Shown: positions 26,001-33,811 of the stretch, piece by piece
Layout of the letters: each line of letters begins with the position of its first letter
Position numbering within the stretch: position 1 is the first letter of the stretch
Assembly: GCF_005484805.1 (NCBI RefSeq)
Contig: NZ_CP039432.1
Coordinates: 2,666,001-2,730,000, forward strand
DNA from: Rhodococcus sp. SGAir0479
GTDB lineage: Bacteria > Actinomycetota > Actinomycetes > Mycobacteriales > Mycobacteriaceae
Direction of reading: 5' to 3'
Length of the DNA: 64,000 bases
Made by a program: the position numbers and the translations under genes
Notes under the pieces: model-generated
The model's database searches: none
Told to the model about the DNA's origin: nothing
Seen by the model: only the letters and a program-made list of their open reading frames with translations

Positions 26001-26392
26001 CCGGCCGCCATCCACCGCGACGTGCTGCCGGAGAAGAGGAGCACGAGGGCGCCGACGACGACGATGCCGAGCAGGATGCCGTAGATCACCCGGTGCGACG
26101 TGAAGATGTACCAGGTCACGGGCAGGAGCAGCAGCTGCGCCACCAGCGCGATGGTCCGGCCCCAGCGGTGACCGAGGAACAGGGCCACGCCGGCCGCCAG
26201 CACCGCGCCGCCCAGGATCGCGAACCACGCCGCGGTCCCGTAGCCGTTGACGACGCTCTGATCGGCGCCCGTCAGGCCGCGCACGACCAGGACGAGGGTG
26301 AACCCCACCGCGATCGCACCCTCGAGCGCGACGAGGGCACCGGCCCCGCGGACCGTGCTGGGAATCGGGGTGGACGCAGGCTGGTTCGACAC
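25964..26392 (-). CDS. Four-helix membrane protein of unknown function (Rv3217c-like)
   Basis: The 142-residue protein has four hydrophobic segments (about residues 17-37, 52-72, 78-96 and 101-121) with short loops. It matches the position and general form of M. tuberculosis Rv3217c. No catalytic motif is visible. The tail SGSTSRWMAAGYGAPDAPSD is polar and acidic. The GTG at 26392 is in line with the family. Its 3' end overlaps the convergent acetyltransferase by 37 bp, with no intergenic terminator, which could matter for antisense transcription. Function is unknown. Confidence 0.75.
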   Translation of the reverse strand: MSNQPASTPIPSTVRGAGALVALEGAIAVGFTLVLVVRGLTGADQSVVNGYGTAAWFAILGGAVLAAGVALFLGHRWGRTIALVAQLLLLPVTWYIFTSHRVIYGILLGIVVVGALVLLFSGSTSRWMAAGYGAPDAPSDED

Positions 26393-26437
26393 GCAGCCAG
26401 CCTATACACCGCCGAGACCCGGCTAGGCTGATGCCCC

Positions 26438-27394
26438 GTGCGCGCGCTGCTGATCGTCAATCCCAACGCCACCTCCACCACGCCTGCGGGGCGTGACCTG
26501 CTCGCGCACGCGTTGTCGAGCCGCGTGCGACTGACGGTGGCGCACACGACGCACCGGGGGCACGCCGCCGAACTGGCCGCTCAGGCCCGCGCCGACAGCA
26601 TCGCGCTGATCATCGTCCACGGCGGCGACGGCACCGTGAACGAGGTCGTCAACGGACTGCTCGGCGAACCGCACCCCAAGTCGATGCGGACGGTCCCGGC
26701 CGGGCCGATCCCGCTCGTCGCGGTGGTGCCGGGCGGGTCGGCCAACGTGTTCGCGCGCTCGCTCGGAATCGCGCCGGATCCGGTGGACGCCACGAATCAG
26801 CTGATCGACCTGCTCGCGCTGCGCCGTCGTCGGACGATCGGCCTGGGCCACTGCGACAACCGCTGGTTCACCTTCAACGCGGGCATGGGCCTCGACGCGC
26901 AGGTGTGCGAGGCCGTCGACACCGGCCGCAGCAACGGTCAGGCAGTCACCCCGGGACGGTACGTGCGGCACGCGGTGCGCGCCTTCTTCCGGGCCCGCCG
27001 CGAAGACCCGACGCTGACCGTGCACGTCCCCGGCCACGACCCGGTGGACGGCGTCCACTACGCCTTCGTGTCGAACTCCACGCCGTGGACGTACCTGAAC
27101 AGGCGTGAGGTGCACACGAATCCGGGCACGAGCTTCGAGACGGGGCTCGGACTCTTCGCCATGCGGACGATGCGCGTCCTTCCCAGTTTGCGTGTCGTTC
27201 GTCAACTACTTGCCGCCGGATTATCGCCCAAATCACATTCATTGATTCGATTCGACGACGTTTCCCATATCCGAATCCGTGCCACCGCTCCGATCGGACT
27301 GCAAATGGACGGCGACTATATCGGCGTCCGATCCGATGTGACATTCACCGCGGTGGCCGACGCACTCACCGTGGTCGCACCGCCGGCGCACTGA
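26438..27394 (+). CDS. Diacylglycerol/lipid kinase family protein (Rv3218-like)
   Basis: The 318-residue protein has the DAGK/sphingosine-kinase catalytic fold. LLIVNPNATSTTPAG and VHGGDGTVNEVVNGLL contain the GGDGT nucleotide loop, and VVPGGSANVFARSLG the second glycine-rich loop. The C-terminal beta domain includes FTFNAGMGLDAQV. It likely phosphorylates a lipid such as diacylglycerol at the membrane. The start is GTG at 26438. The last 150 bases are clearly lower in GC than the rest of the gene and lead into the AT-richer whiB1 promoter region. Confidence 0.88.
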   Translation: MRALLIVNPNATSTTPAGRDLLAHALSSRVRLTVAHTTHRGHAAELAAQARADSIALIIVHGGDGTVNEVVNGLLGEPHPKSMRTVPAGPIPLVAVVPGGSANVFARSLGIAPDPVDATNQLIDLLALRRRRTIGLGHCDNRWFTFNAGMGLDAQVCEAVDTGRSNGQAVTPGRYVRHAVRAFFRARREDPTLTVHVPGHDPVDGVHYAFVSNSTPWTYLNRREVHTNPGTSFETGLGLFAMRTMRVLPSLRVVRQLLAAGLSPKSHSLIRFDDVSHIRIRATAPIGLQMDGDYIGVRSDVTFTAVADALTVVAPPAH

Positions 27395-27715
27395 GCCGGA
27401 TCCACCGGCTTCTATCCCGAATCGAACGCTCGATTGGGCGTTTCCAACCGTCCGTTCGGCTGCACCGTTGACCAGTTTGCCCAGATGGCGTGCGCATACC
27501 CGCAGGTGGGTGTACAAAGGACAGGGGCCCAGGAAGGGCAACCTAACCGAGTGAGCTTCCCCACGGTGTCGCCGGTTTCTATTGACTTCCCCAGGGTTCG
27601 TGAAAGCATTCACAAGTAACAGTGCTGAAACTTCCGAGTAAGCACCCGTGAACTTGTGAATACATAACGGTGCGTCGCGCACCGACGTTCGCACCCACGT
27701 TTAAGGAGTAGAAGG
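27395..27715 (+). promoter_or_regulatory. whiB1 upstream region
   Basis: This 321-bp stretch has no gene I can support. It is AT-richer than its surroundings. It holds a CRP-like site at 27600-27615, a TACATA -10-like element at 27662-27667, and a small hairpin, CGGTGCG-TCG-CGCACCG, at 27669-27685 in the leader. An AAGGAG ribosome site lies about 8 bases before the whiB1 ATG. In M. tuberculosis the whiB1 promoter is long and controlled by a CRP-family protein, so this layout fits. Confidence 0.6.
27600..27615. promoter_or_regulatory. CRP-family binding site upstream of whiB1
   Basis: The sequence CGTGA-N6-TCACA fits the CRP consensus TGTGA-N6-TCACA at nine of ten fixed positions. Its centre lies about 60 to 66 bases before a transcription start expected from the TACATA element, a class I activator position. 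M. tuberculosis whiB1 is bound by the CRP homologue Rv3676 at similar sites. Confidence 0.65.
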
Positions 27716-27970
27716 ATGGACTGGCGCCACAAGGCAATCTGTCGCGACGAGGACCCCGAACTGTTCTTCCCGGTGGGAAACAGCGGCCCGGCCCTCGCGC
27801 AGATCGCTGATGCCAAGGTGGTGTGCAACCGGTGCCCCGTGACCGCGGAGTGCCTGTCGTGGGCTCTCGAGTCCGGTCAGGACGCGGGCGTCTGGGGCGG
27901 CATGAGCGAGGACGAGCGTCGCGCCCTCAAGCGCCGTAACGCTCGCACCCGCGCGCGCACCGCTGTCTGA
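27716..27970 (+). CDS. whiB1: WhiB1 iron-sulfur transcription factor
   Basis: The 84-residue protein carries the four cluster cysteines C9, C37, C40 and C46 (VVCNRCPVTAEC), the GVWGG turn and a basic DNA-binding tail (ERRALKRRNARTRAR). It is nearly identical to M. tuberculosis WhiB1, an essential 4Fe-4S protein that binds the housekeeping sigma factor and reacts with nitric oxide. In M. tuberculosis it represses its own promoter. Nitric-oxide sensitivity is notable here because the cell makes nitrite through the nitrate operon. It is monocistronic, ended by the hairpin at 27988. Confidence 0.97.
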   Translation: MDWRHKAICRDEDPELFFPVGNSGPALAQIADAKVVCNRCPVTAECLSWALESGQDAGVWGGMSEDERRALKRRNARTRARTAV

Positions 27971-27987
27971 TCTCCACGGTCGACCAC

Positions 27988-28019
27988 GAAGGCCCGGCAC
28001 CGCAAGGTGCCGGGCCTTC
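27988..28019. terminator. Terminator of whiB1, shared with convergent pdtaS
   Basis: GAAGGCCCGGCACC and GGTGCCGGGCCTTC form a perfect 14-bp stem around a GCAA tetraloop, followed by TCGTCGTTC. It lies 18 bp after whiB1 and 61 bp from the end of pdtaS, so it probably acts in both directions. Confidence 0.92.
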
Positions 28020-28079
28020 GTCGTTCGACGGTGTCGTCGGGGGCGCAGTCGAAAACCGGTGTGGTCGAACGGGCGCCGA

Positions 28080-29594
28080 TCAGGAGCGCGGGGCGCGCCG
28101 GCCCAGCGGCACCCGGAGCACCGCGTCGGTGCCGCCGTCCGGGGACGGGTGCAATCCCAGCGAGCCGCCGAGTTCGGCGTCGACGAGCGTGCGCACGATC
28201 TGCAGGCCCAGGCGGTCCGACTTCTCGAGGCTGAACCCCTCGGGCAGCCCGCGCCCGTCGTCGTGGATCACGACGTCGAGCCAGCGCGCGGACCGGTCCG
28301 CGCGCAGGTACACGGTTCCGGGCAGGCCCGGATCGAAAGCGTGCTCGATCGCGTTCTGGACCAGCTCGGTCAGCACCATCACCAGAGGCGTGGCCCGTTC
28401 GGCGGCGAACACCCCGAGGCTGCCCTCGCGCCGGATCTGGATGGGCATGTTGACCGACGCGACGTCCGCCAGGATCGGCACCAGCCGATCGACGAGCTCG
28501 TCGAGATCGACCTCCTCGTCCACCGACATCGACAGCGTCTCGTGGACCAGCGCGATGGAGGTCACGCGGCGCACGGATTCGCTCAGTGCCTGCCGCGCCT
28601 CCTCGTTCCCGGTGCGGCGGGCCTGCAGCCGCAGCAGCGCCGCCACCGTCTGCAGGTTGTTCTTCACCCGGTGGTGGATCTCGCGGATCGTCGCGTCCTT
28701 GCTGAGCAGGGCGCGGTCCCGGCGTTTGACCTCGGTGACGTCGCGGATCACGACCGCGGCGCCGACGACGGTGCCGTGGGGCTTGAGCACCAGCGCCCGC
28801 AACAGCACGATCGCGCCGCGGGCCTCGATTTCCATGCGGTGCCCGAGGCGGCCGGCGACGGTGCCACTGATGTAGTCGGCGACTTCCTGGGACTCGAACG
28901 GATCGGTGATGAGCGAGTGCGTCGTGGCCGCCAGATCCTTGCCCACCAGGTCGGTGTTGAGACCCATCCGGTGGTACGCCGAGAGCGCGTTGGGGCTCGC
29001 GTACACGACCCGCCCCTGCGGATCGAGGCGGATGAAGCCGTCGCCCGCACGGGGACTCGAATTGGTGTCCGACCGCGATTCCGGATTGGGGAACGTGCCC
29101 TCGCTGATCATCTGGCACAGGTCGGCCGCGCAGTCGAGGTAGGCGATCTCGAGGGGACTCTGCGCCCGTTGCTGGGCGAGGTTGGTGTCGCGGCTCAGGA
29201 CCGCGATGACCTCGCCGTCACAGCGCACGGGCACGGCCTCGCGGCGCAGCGGGGTCCCGCCCCGCCACTCGTGGTCCACCTCGGTGACGATCTCGCCGTC
29301 GAGCAGGGCCCGGAGTACCTGCGGGTGCTCCGACTCGGACACCACCGATCCGACGGCGTCCTCGGGGAAGGCGGTAGACGCGGTGGTGGGCCGGCACTGC
29401 GCGACGCACACCACCGAGCCCGGCTCGGCGTCGGCGTCACCGTCGTCGTGGCGTTCGGTCGCCACCCACAGCAGGATGTCGGCGAAGGACAGGTCCGCGA
29501 GCAACTGCCATTCGCCCACCACCTGCTGCAGGTGATCGACCGCGTTTCCCGGGAGGTCGGTGTGCTCGGCGAGCAGGTCGCTCAGCGTCGACAT
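28080..29594 (-). CDS. pdtaS: Sensor histidine kinase PdtaS
   Basis: The 504-residue cytosolic kinase has an N-terminal GAF domain, a PAS domain (residues about 185-290) and a HisKA_2/HATPase_c kinase core. The phosphoacceptor segment is EIHHRVKNNLQTVAALLRLQ with histidines 307-308, and the N box is ELVQNAIEHAFDPG. No membrane segment is present. It matches Rv3220c, whose partner PdtaR is an ANTAR antiterminator encoded elsewhere; in mycobacteria the pair responds to copper and nitric oxide. The ATG at 29594 gives the expected length. No response regulator gene adjoins it here. Confidence 0.95.
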   Translation of the reverse strand: MSTLSDLLAEHTDLPGNAVDHLQQVVGEWQLLADLSFADILLWVATERHDDGDADAEPGSVVCVAQCRPTTASTAFPEDAVGSVVSESEHPQVLRALLDGEIVTEVDHEWRGGTPLRREAVPVRCDGEVIAVLSRDTNLAQQRAQSPLEIAYLDCAADLCQMISEGTFPNPESRSDTNSSPRAGDGFIRLDPQGRVVYASPNALSAYHRMGLNTDLVGKDLAATTHSLITDPFESQEVADYISGTVAGRLGHRMEIEARGAIVLLRALVLKPHGTVVGAAVVIRDVTEVKRRDRALLSKDATIREIHHRVKNNLQTVAALLRLQARRTGNEEARQALSESVRRVTSIALVHETLSMSVDEEVDLDELVDRLVPILADVASVNMPIQIRREGSLGVFAAERATPLVMVLTELVQNAIEHAFDPGLPGTVYLRADRSARWLDVVIHDDGRGLPEGFSLEKSDRLGLQIVRTLVDAELGGSLGLHPSPDGGTDAVLRVPLGRRAPRS

Positions 29595-29622
29595 GTGCCA
29601 GGCTCCGAATCGCAGGTCGGGG

Positions 29623-29838
29623 TCAGCCGATGGTGGCGATCAGGTCGCCCTGCTGGATGACGTCGCCCACCTTCACGTCGACGGAGGTCACCTTGCCCGC
29701 GACCTCCGCGAGGACCGGGATTTCCATCTTCATCGACTCGAGGATCACGAGGGTGTCTCCCTCGACGACTTCCTCGCCTGCGCTCACAACCACCTGGTAG
29801 ACGGTCGAAACCATCTCGGCGCGCACATCTTCTGCCAC
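29623..29838 (-). CDS. Biotin/lipoyl attachment protein (TB7.3-like)
   Basis: The 71-residue protein is a free biotinyl domain, with the modified lysine 37 in ESMKMEIPV and the second hairpin GDVIQQGDLIATI. It matches M. tuberculosis TB7.3 (Rv3221c) in length. It may carry carboxyl groups for an acyl-CoA carboxylase that has lost its own carrier domain. The GTG at 29838 has GAGG 6 bases upstream, and the family starts with the following AEDVRAE. The longer reading from 29850 is less likely. It is followed by pdtaS after 28 bp and probably co-transcribed with it. Confidence 0.92.
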   Translation of the reverse strand: MAEDVRAEMVSTVYQVVVSAGEEVVEGDTLVILESMKMEIPVLAEVAGKVTSVDVKVGDVIQQGDLIATIG

Positions 29839-29912
29839 CTGGCACCTCACTCTTCGCGGACGGTCGCGGACCAGCCAATGGAACCACAGCCAACCACACG
29901 TGAAACACTAGG

Positions 29913-29928
29913 ACGAACTCGAGTTCGA
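29913..29928. promoter_or_regulatory. LexA/SOS-box-like palindrome before the bL37 gene
   Basis: ACGAAC-TCGA-GTTCGA matches the actinobacterial SOS box TCGAAC-N4-GTTCGA at 11 of 12 fixed bases, and its core CGAACTCGAGTTCG is a perfect palindrome. It sits 18 bases before the bL37 start and between two divergent genes. Binding is not shown. Confidence 0.5.
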
Positions 29929-29946
29929 ACACAGAAGGAGCTACTC

Positions 29947-30021
29947 ATGGGTAAGCGTGGTCGTAAGAAGCGCAGCCGCAAGGGCAACGCCGCCAACCAC
30001 GGCAAGCGTCCCAACGCCTGA
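29947..30021 (+). CDS. 50S ribosomal protein bL37
   Basis: This 24-residue, strongly basic protein starts MGKRGRKKRSRKGNAA and ends in NHGKRPNA. It matches bL37, the small actinobacterial large-subunit protein found in mycobacterial ribosome structures and often missed in annotation. An AAGGAG site lies 7 bases before the ATG, and a strong terminator follows 16 bp after the stop, so it is a single-gene unit. The only alternative would be a non-coding transcript, but the sequence match and the ribosome site argue against that. Confidence 0.93.
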   Translation: MGKRGRKKRSRKGNAANHGKRPNA

Positions 30022-30037
30022 GGCGCACGACGTACGA

Positions 30038-30076
30038 ATCGGGGGCCGACAAGCACATCGCTTGTCGGCCCCCGAT
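30038..30076. terminator. Terminator after bL37, facing rshA
   Basis: CGGGGGCCGACAAGC pairs perfectly with GCTTGTCGGCCCCCG around ACATC, and two further A-T pairs extend the stem. It lies between the convergent bL37 and rshA genes, so it can serve both. Confidence 0.92.
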
Positions 30077-30105
30077 GTCGTTCGCGAGCATCCGCCGGGT
30101 GGCGG

Positions 30106-30405
30106 TCAGTCGTCGGCATCCCGATCGACCACCAGGTCGGTCTCGGTGAGGATGACGGTGCGCCGGATCTCGATGGACAGGCGCTCGCGCAGCCCGGCCG
30201 GGGCGTGCTCGCCGCCGCACTTGCGCCCGATGAGCTTCTTGACCTTCGCCTCGATCCCGTACGCCTCGAAGCACGCGCCGCAGTGCTCGAGGTGCTGCTC
30301 GATGCGGGCACGCGACTGCTCGTCGCACTCGCGGTCGAGGAGGAGCCACACGTCGGCGATCACCGCCGAGCAGTCCAGTTGCTCGAATTCGTTCTCCCCG
30401 TTCAC
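30106..30405 (-). CDS. rshA: Zinc-binding anti-sigma factor RshA
   Basis: The 99-residue protein carries the ZAS motif H38-x3-C42-x2-C45 ([17 protein letters not shown]) that binds zinc and senses oxidation. It holds SigH inactive until disulfide stress releases it. The GTG at 30405 overlaps the sigH stop by 4 bp (GTGA), giving coupled translation that keeps the two in balance. Cysteine 12 lies near the N-terminus. The arrangement is the same as in mycobacteria. Confidence in the identity is high from motif and context. Confidence 0.94.
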   Translation of the reverse strand: MNGENEFEQLDCSAVIADVWLLLDRECDEQSRARIEQHLEHCGACFEAYGIEAKVKKLIGRKCGGEHAPAGLRERLSIEIRRTVILTETDLVVDRDADD

Positions 30406-31070
30406 CGGGTAACCTCCTGCTCCGCTGCACCGCTGCGCTCGGCCGCGTCGACGGCACCCTTGCGGTTGAATCCACGTTCCCGGGCGACGTCGGCCAGGAG
30501 TCCGCGCAACTGCTTGCGCCCCCGATGCAGCCGCGACATCACGGTGCCGATGGGCGTACCCATGATCTCCGCGATCTCCTTGTACGGAAATCCCTCGACG
30601 TCGGCGTAGTAGACGGCCATCCGGAACTCCTCGGGAAGTTCCTGCAACGCCGCCTTGATGTCGTCGTCGGGCAGGGCGTCGAGCGCCTCGACCTCCGCCG
30701 ACCGCAGGCCGGTCGACGAGTGCTCGGCCGTCGCGGCGAGCTGCCAGTCGGTGATCTCGTCGGTCGGATACTGCGCCGGTTGACGCTGCTTCTTGCGGTA
30801 GGAGTTGATGTAGGTGTTGGTGAGGATCCGGTAGAGCCACGCCTTGAGGTTGGTTCCCTCCTTGAAGGAGCGGAACGCCGAGTACGCCTTGACGTACGTC
30901 TCCTGCACCAGGTCCTCGGCGTCGGCCGGGTTGCGCGTCATCCGCAACGCAGCACCGTACAGCTGATCGAGGAGCGGCAGCGCGTCGCGCTCGAACCGCT
31001 CGGTCAGCAGGTCGTCGGGCTCCGGCCCGTCACCCCCGGGACCGCTCCCGGGTTCGTGGTCGCCTCGCAC
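30402..31070 (-). CDS. sigH: ECF sigma factor SigH
   Basis: The 222-residue protein is an ECF (SigR/SigH) sigma factor. Region 2 contains [20 protein letters not shown] and [20 protein letters not shown]; region 4 contains [20 protein letters not shown]. These blocks are almost identical to M. tuberculosis SigH, which drives the thioredoxin and thiol-stress regulon. The GTG at 31070 has AGGGA 5 bases upstream. The reading that begins at 31373 is rejected because it adds unrelated low-complexity sequence and passes through the sigH promoter. A SigH-type promoter lies upstream (31236-31261). Confidence 0.95.
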   Translation of the reverse strand: MRGDHEPGSGPGGDGPEPDDLLTERFERDALPLLDQLYGAALRMTRNPADAEDLVQETYVKAYSAFRSFKEGTNLKAWLYRILTNTYINSYRKKQRQPAQYPTDEITDWQLAATAEHSSTGLRSAEVEALDALPDDDIKAALQELPEEFRMAVYYADVEGFPYKEIAEIMGTPIGTVMSRLHRGRKQLRGLLADVARERGFNRKGAVDAAERSGAAEQEVTR

Positions 31071-31235
31071 GCTGGTCCCTTCGCTCGCCGTAGGGGTCAA
31101 GGCTACCGCCAAGCCGGCCGCCGCGACCGGGTGCGATCCGGTCACCGGTCGGACCTCGCCCACCGGACGAACACGTTCTGGGCACAACACGGGCACGAAC
31201 CACTCCCTTCGCCGATGCAGCTCTCGGCACGGTTC

Positions 31236-31261
31236 AACAGCCGACGTCCGCGGTCTGTTCC
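31236..31261 (-). promoter_or_regulatory. SigH-dependent autoregulatory promoter of sigH
   Basis: The minus strand reads GGAAC, then exactly 18 bases, then GTTGA. This matches the SigR/SigH promoter consensus GGAA(C/T)-N18-GTT. Transcription would begin near 31226, about 155 bases before the sigH start, giving the usual positive feedback loop. Confidence 0.82.
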
Positions 31262-31348
31262 CGGTGCCGGTGACCGTCGGCGCCGGGGTGGGGTGCCCGG
31301 CCCGACCGGGCGATCGGCCCCCGGTCGCGCCGTGGCAGAGTCGTCGGC

Positions 31349-31843
31349 ATGGCCGGAACCTCGACTCCCGCAACGAAGCTGCTCGACAACGAGAAGGTGC
31401 CGCACCGGATCCACGCGTACGACCACGACGCGCGGGCGGCGTCGTACGGCGACGAGGCCGTCGATTCGTTGGCCGGTCAGCTCGGGGTGGAGCCGGCGCA
31501 GATCCTCAAGACCCTCGTGATCAAGACCGACGCGGGCAAGCTCGCGGTCGCGGTGCTGCCGGTGCCGTCGAAGCTCTCGCTCAAGGCGGCCGCCGCCGCG
31601 ATCGGTGCGGGCAAGGCCACCATGGCCGAGCAGGCCGACGCCGAACGCTCGACCGGGTACGTGCTCGGCGGGATCTCCCCGCTCGGCCAGCGCAAGCGGC
31701 TGCCCACCGTGATCGACGCCACAGCCCTCGGCTGGGACCGGGTGCTGTGCAGCGCGGGCCGCCGCGGACTCGAGATCGAGGTGGCGCCGCAGGATCTGGT
31801 GCGGCTCACCGGCGCCGTCGTCGCCGAGATCACTGCCGGTTGA
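31349..31843 (+). CDS. ybaK: YbaK/EbsC-type aminoacyl-tRNA deacylase
   Basis: The 164-residue protein has the YbaK/EbsC fold, with [16 protein letters not shown] (the conserved lysine-threonine segment), a [21 protein letters not shown] loop, and a C-terminal glycine-rich strand ([17 protein letters not shown]). Family members hydrolyse misacylated tRNA, typically Cys-tRNA(Pro). The ATG at 31349 follows a GC-rich, low-information leader. It diverges from sigH and shares its upstream region, but no SigH box points its way. Confidence is high in the fold and moderate in the exact tRNA substrate. Confidence 0.9.
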   Translation: MAGTSTPATKLLDNEKVPHRIHAYDHDARAASYGDEAVDSLAGQLGVEPAQILKTLVIKTDAGKLAVAVLPVPSKLSLKAAAAAIGAGKATMAEQADAERSTGYVLGGISPLGQRKRLPTVIDATALGWDRVLCSAGRRGLEIEVAPQDLVRLTGAVVAEITAG

Positions 31844-31925
31844 GCCGACTGGGCGGGCCGCGGCGGAATCTGCGGCGGGCTTCGACTGTTGCCCCCGGGG
31901 AAGACTCTTCGACGAACGAAAGACG

Positions 31926-32951
31926 GTGTCCGGCGTGACTGGCTTGTCCCTGCCCATCTCCATCCTCGACCTCGCGCAGATCGGCTCCGACGAGACCGCC
32001 GGCGACAGTTTCCGCGCCAGCGTGGCGATGGCCCGGAACGCGGAACGCTGGGGCTACCACCGGATCTGGTACGCCGAGCACCACAACATGCCGTCGATCG
32101 CGTCGTCCGCGACGAGCGTGCTGATCGCGCACGTCGCCGCGCACACCGAGCGGATCCGGCTCGGATCGGGCGGCATCATGCTGCCCAACCACGCGCCGCT
32201 GACCATCGCCGAGCAGTTCGGCACGCTCGCCGAACTGCATCCCGGCCGGATCGACCTGGGCCTGGGACGCGCGCCCGGCAGCGATCAGCAGACCATGCGC
32301 GCGCTGCGCCGCGATCCCGCTTCGGCGGAGTCGTTCCCCCAGGACGTCCTGGAACTGCAGGGCTACCTCACCGGGCCCTCGCGCATCCCGGGTATCGAGG
32401 CGACGCCGGGCCGCGGCACCGACGTGCCGCTGTACATCCTCGGGTCCTCGCTCTTCGGCGCCCGGCTGGCCGCAGCGCTGGGGCTGCCGTACGCGTTCGC
32501 GTCGCACTTCGCGCCGGACGCGTTGCACGACGCCATCGCGATCTACCGGCGCGAGTTCCGGCCGTCGGCGCAACTCGCCGAGCCGTACGTGATCGCGGCC
32601 GTCAACGTCATCGCCGCCGACTCTGAAGACGAGGCCCAGCGACTGTTCCTCGAGACCAAGCGCAAGCGTGTCGGGCTGTTCGTGGGCCGCGGCCGCACGT
32701 TCACCCCCGAGGAGGCCGACATGATCCTCGAGGCGCCCGCCGGCCGGCAGATCCAGGCGATGGTCCGATACACCGCCGTCGGCACCCCGTCCGTCGTGCG
32801 GGACTACCTCGACGGCTTCGCCGACCGCACCGGCGCCGACGAGTTGATGGTCGTGTCGTCGGCGCCCGAGCGGGACGCGTGGATGCGGTCGCTCGAGCTG
32901 GTCGCCGACGTGACCGGGCTGGCGTCGCGGACGGCGGTCACAGCAGGCTGA
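31926..32951 (+). CDS. LLM-class flavin-dependent oxidoreductase
   Basis: The 341-residue protein is a luciferase-like monooxygenase fold enzyme with [40 protein letters not shown] and [14 protein letters not shown], all typical of the group that includes M. tuberculosis Rv3226-region homologues and YhbW-type enzymes. It probably uses FMN rather than F420, judging from the AEHHN signature. The substrate is unknown. The start may be GTG at 31926 or at 31935; neither has a strong ribosome site. Its end overlaps the convergent SRAP gene by 14 bp. Confidence 0.85.
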   Translation: MSGVTGLSLPISILDLAQIGSDETAGDSFRASVAMARNAERWGYHRIWYAEHHNMPSIASSATSVLIAHVAAHTERIRLGSGGIMLPNHAPLTIAEQFGTLAELHPGRIDLGLGRAPGSDQQTMRALRRDPASAESFPQDVLELQGYLTGPSRIPGIEATPGRGTDVPLYILGSSLFGARLAAALGLPYAFASHFAPDALHDAIAIYRREFRPSAQLAEPYVIAAVNVIAADSEDEAQRLFLETKRKRVGLFVGRGRTFTPEEADMILEAPAGRQIQAMVRYTAVGTPSVVRDYLDGFADRTGADELMVVSSAPERDAWMRSLELVADVTGLASRTAVTAG

Positions 32952-33699
32952 TCTGCTCCCCCACCCGTTCCCCGGTGTCGGGGGCGAGCAGGTCGGGACC
33001 GTTGTTGCGCACGCTGTTCACCCGCGGTGAGACGCGCCGGACATCGACGGCCGCGACGGATTCGAGGCTCGGTCGGATCAGGTCGGGGTGGCCGAGGCTG
33101 TCCGGGTCGAGCCACGCGTCCCACCGCTCGGGCGGCAGGATCAGCGGCATCCGATCGTGCACGTTCGCCAGCTGGTCCACCGAGTCGGTCGTCAGGATCG
33201 TGGTGGACAGCAGCGGCGGGTTCGTCGGCGCCTTCGGGTCGTGCCACACCGACCACAGCCCGGCCATGAACAGCCGCTGCCCGTCGCCGCGCGACATGTA
33301 GTACGCCGCCTTGGCCGCCTTGCCGTCCGCACCGGGCTCGGTCTGCCACTCGTACCAGCCGTCCATCGGGACCAGGCAGCGCCGGAAGCGCAGCGACGAT
33401 TTGAACGCCGGCTTGGTGGCGACGGTCTCGGAGCGGGCGTTGAACAGCGGTGCGCCGCGGCCGGGATCGCTCGCGTACGACGGCACCAGTCCCCAGCGCA
33501 TGCGGCGGATGCGACGGGTGACGGGCGACTCGGGGTCACCGCCGTCGTGCCGGGCGACGACCGTGAGGACCGGGGTGGTGGGCGCGACGTTGTAGTCCGC
33601 CGCGGCATCGGGCCCGCCGGGCTCCCCCGTCTCGTTCACGGCGTCGAGTTCGACCGCGAGCGTCGCCGGGTCGGCCGTCGTCGCATACCTGCCGCACAT
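32938..33699 (-). CDS. SOS response-associated peptidase (SRAP/HMCES family)
   Basis: The 253-residue protein begins MCGRYATT. The catalytic cysteine 2 becomes the N-terminus after removal of methionine and crosslinks to abasic sites in single-stranded DNA. Other family residues are visible: asparagine in YNVAPTTP, glutamate in DGWYEWQ, and histidine in [10 protein letters not shown]. It protects abasic sites from error-prone processing. The ATG at 33699 is fixed by the need for Cys2, and GGAG lies upstream. No LexA box is found in its promoter. It matches Rv3226c in position, before divergent aroA. Confidence 0.95.
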   Translation of the reverse strand: MCGRYATTADPATLAVELDAVNETGEPGGPDAAADYNVAPTTPVLTVVARHDGGDPESPVTRRIRRMRWGLVPSYASDPGRGAPLFNARSETVATKPAFKSSLRFRRCLVPMDGWYEWQTEPGADGKAAKAAYYMSRGDGQRLFMAGLWSVWHDPKAPTNPPLLSTTILTTDSVDQLANVHDRMPLILPPERWDAWLDPDSLGHPDLIRPSLESVAAVDVRRVSPRVNSVRNNGPDLLAPDTGERVGEQISLL

Positions 33700-33811
33700 G
33701 CCTGCGCACTCCTTCCGCCGGGCCGCCCGTCCGGCCTCGGCCCCGATGGCCTTCGCCTCCCATGCTGGCACGGCTGCCGCACCGCACTCACGCATAGGCG
33801 AAGATGGACGG

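Noticed and set aside
30402-31373. A 323-residue SigH form
   Set aside because: It would start upstream of the SigH promoter and adds unrelated low-complexity residues.
33700-33811. A LexA box upstream of the SRAP gene
   Set aside because: No GAAC-N4-GTTC pattern is present, although the family is named for the SOS response.
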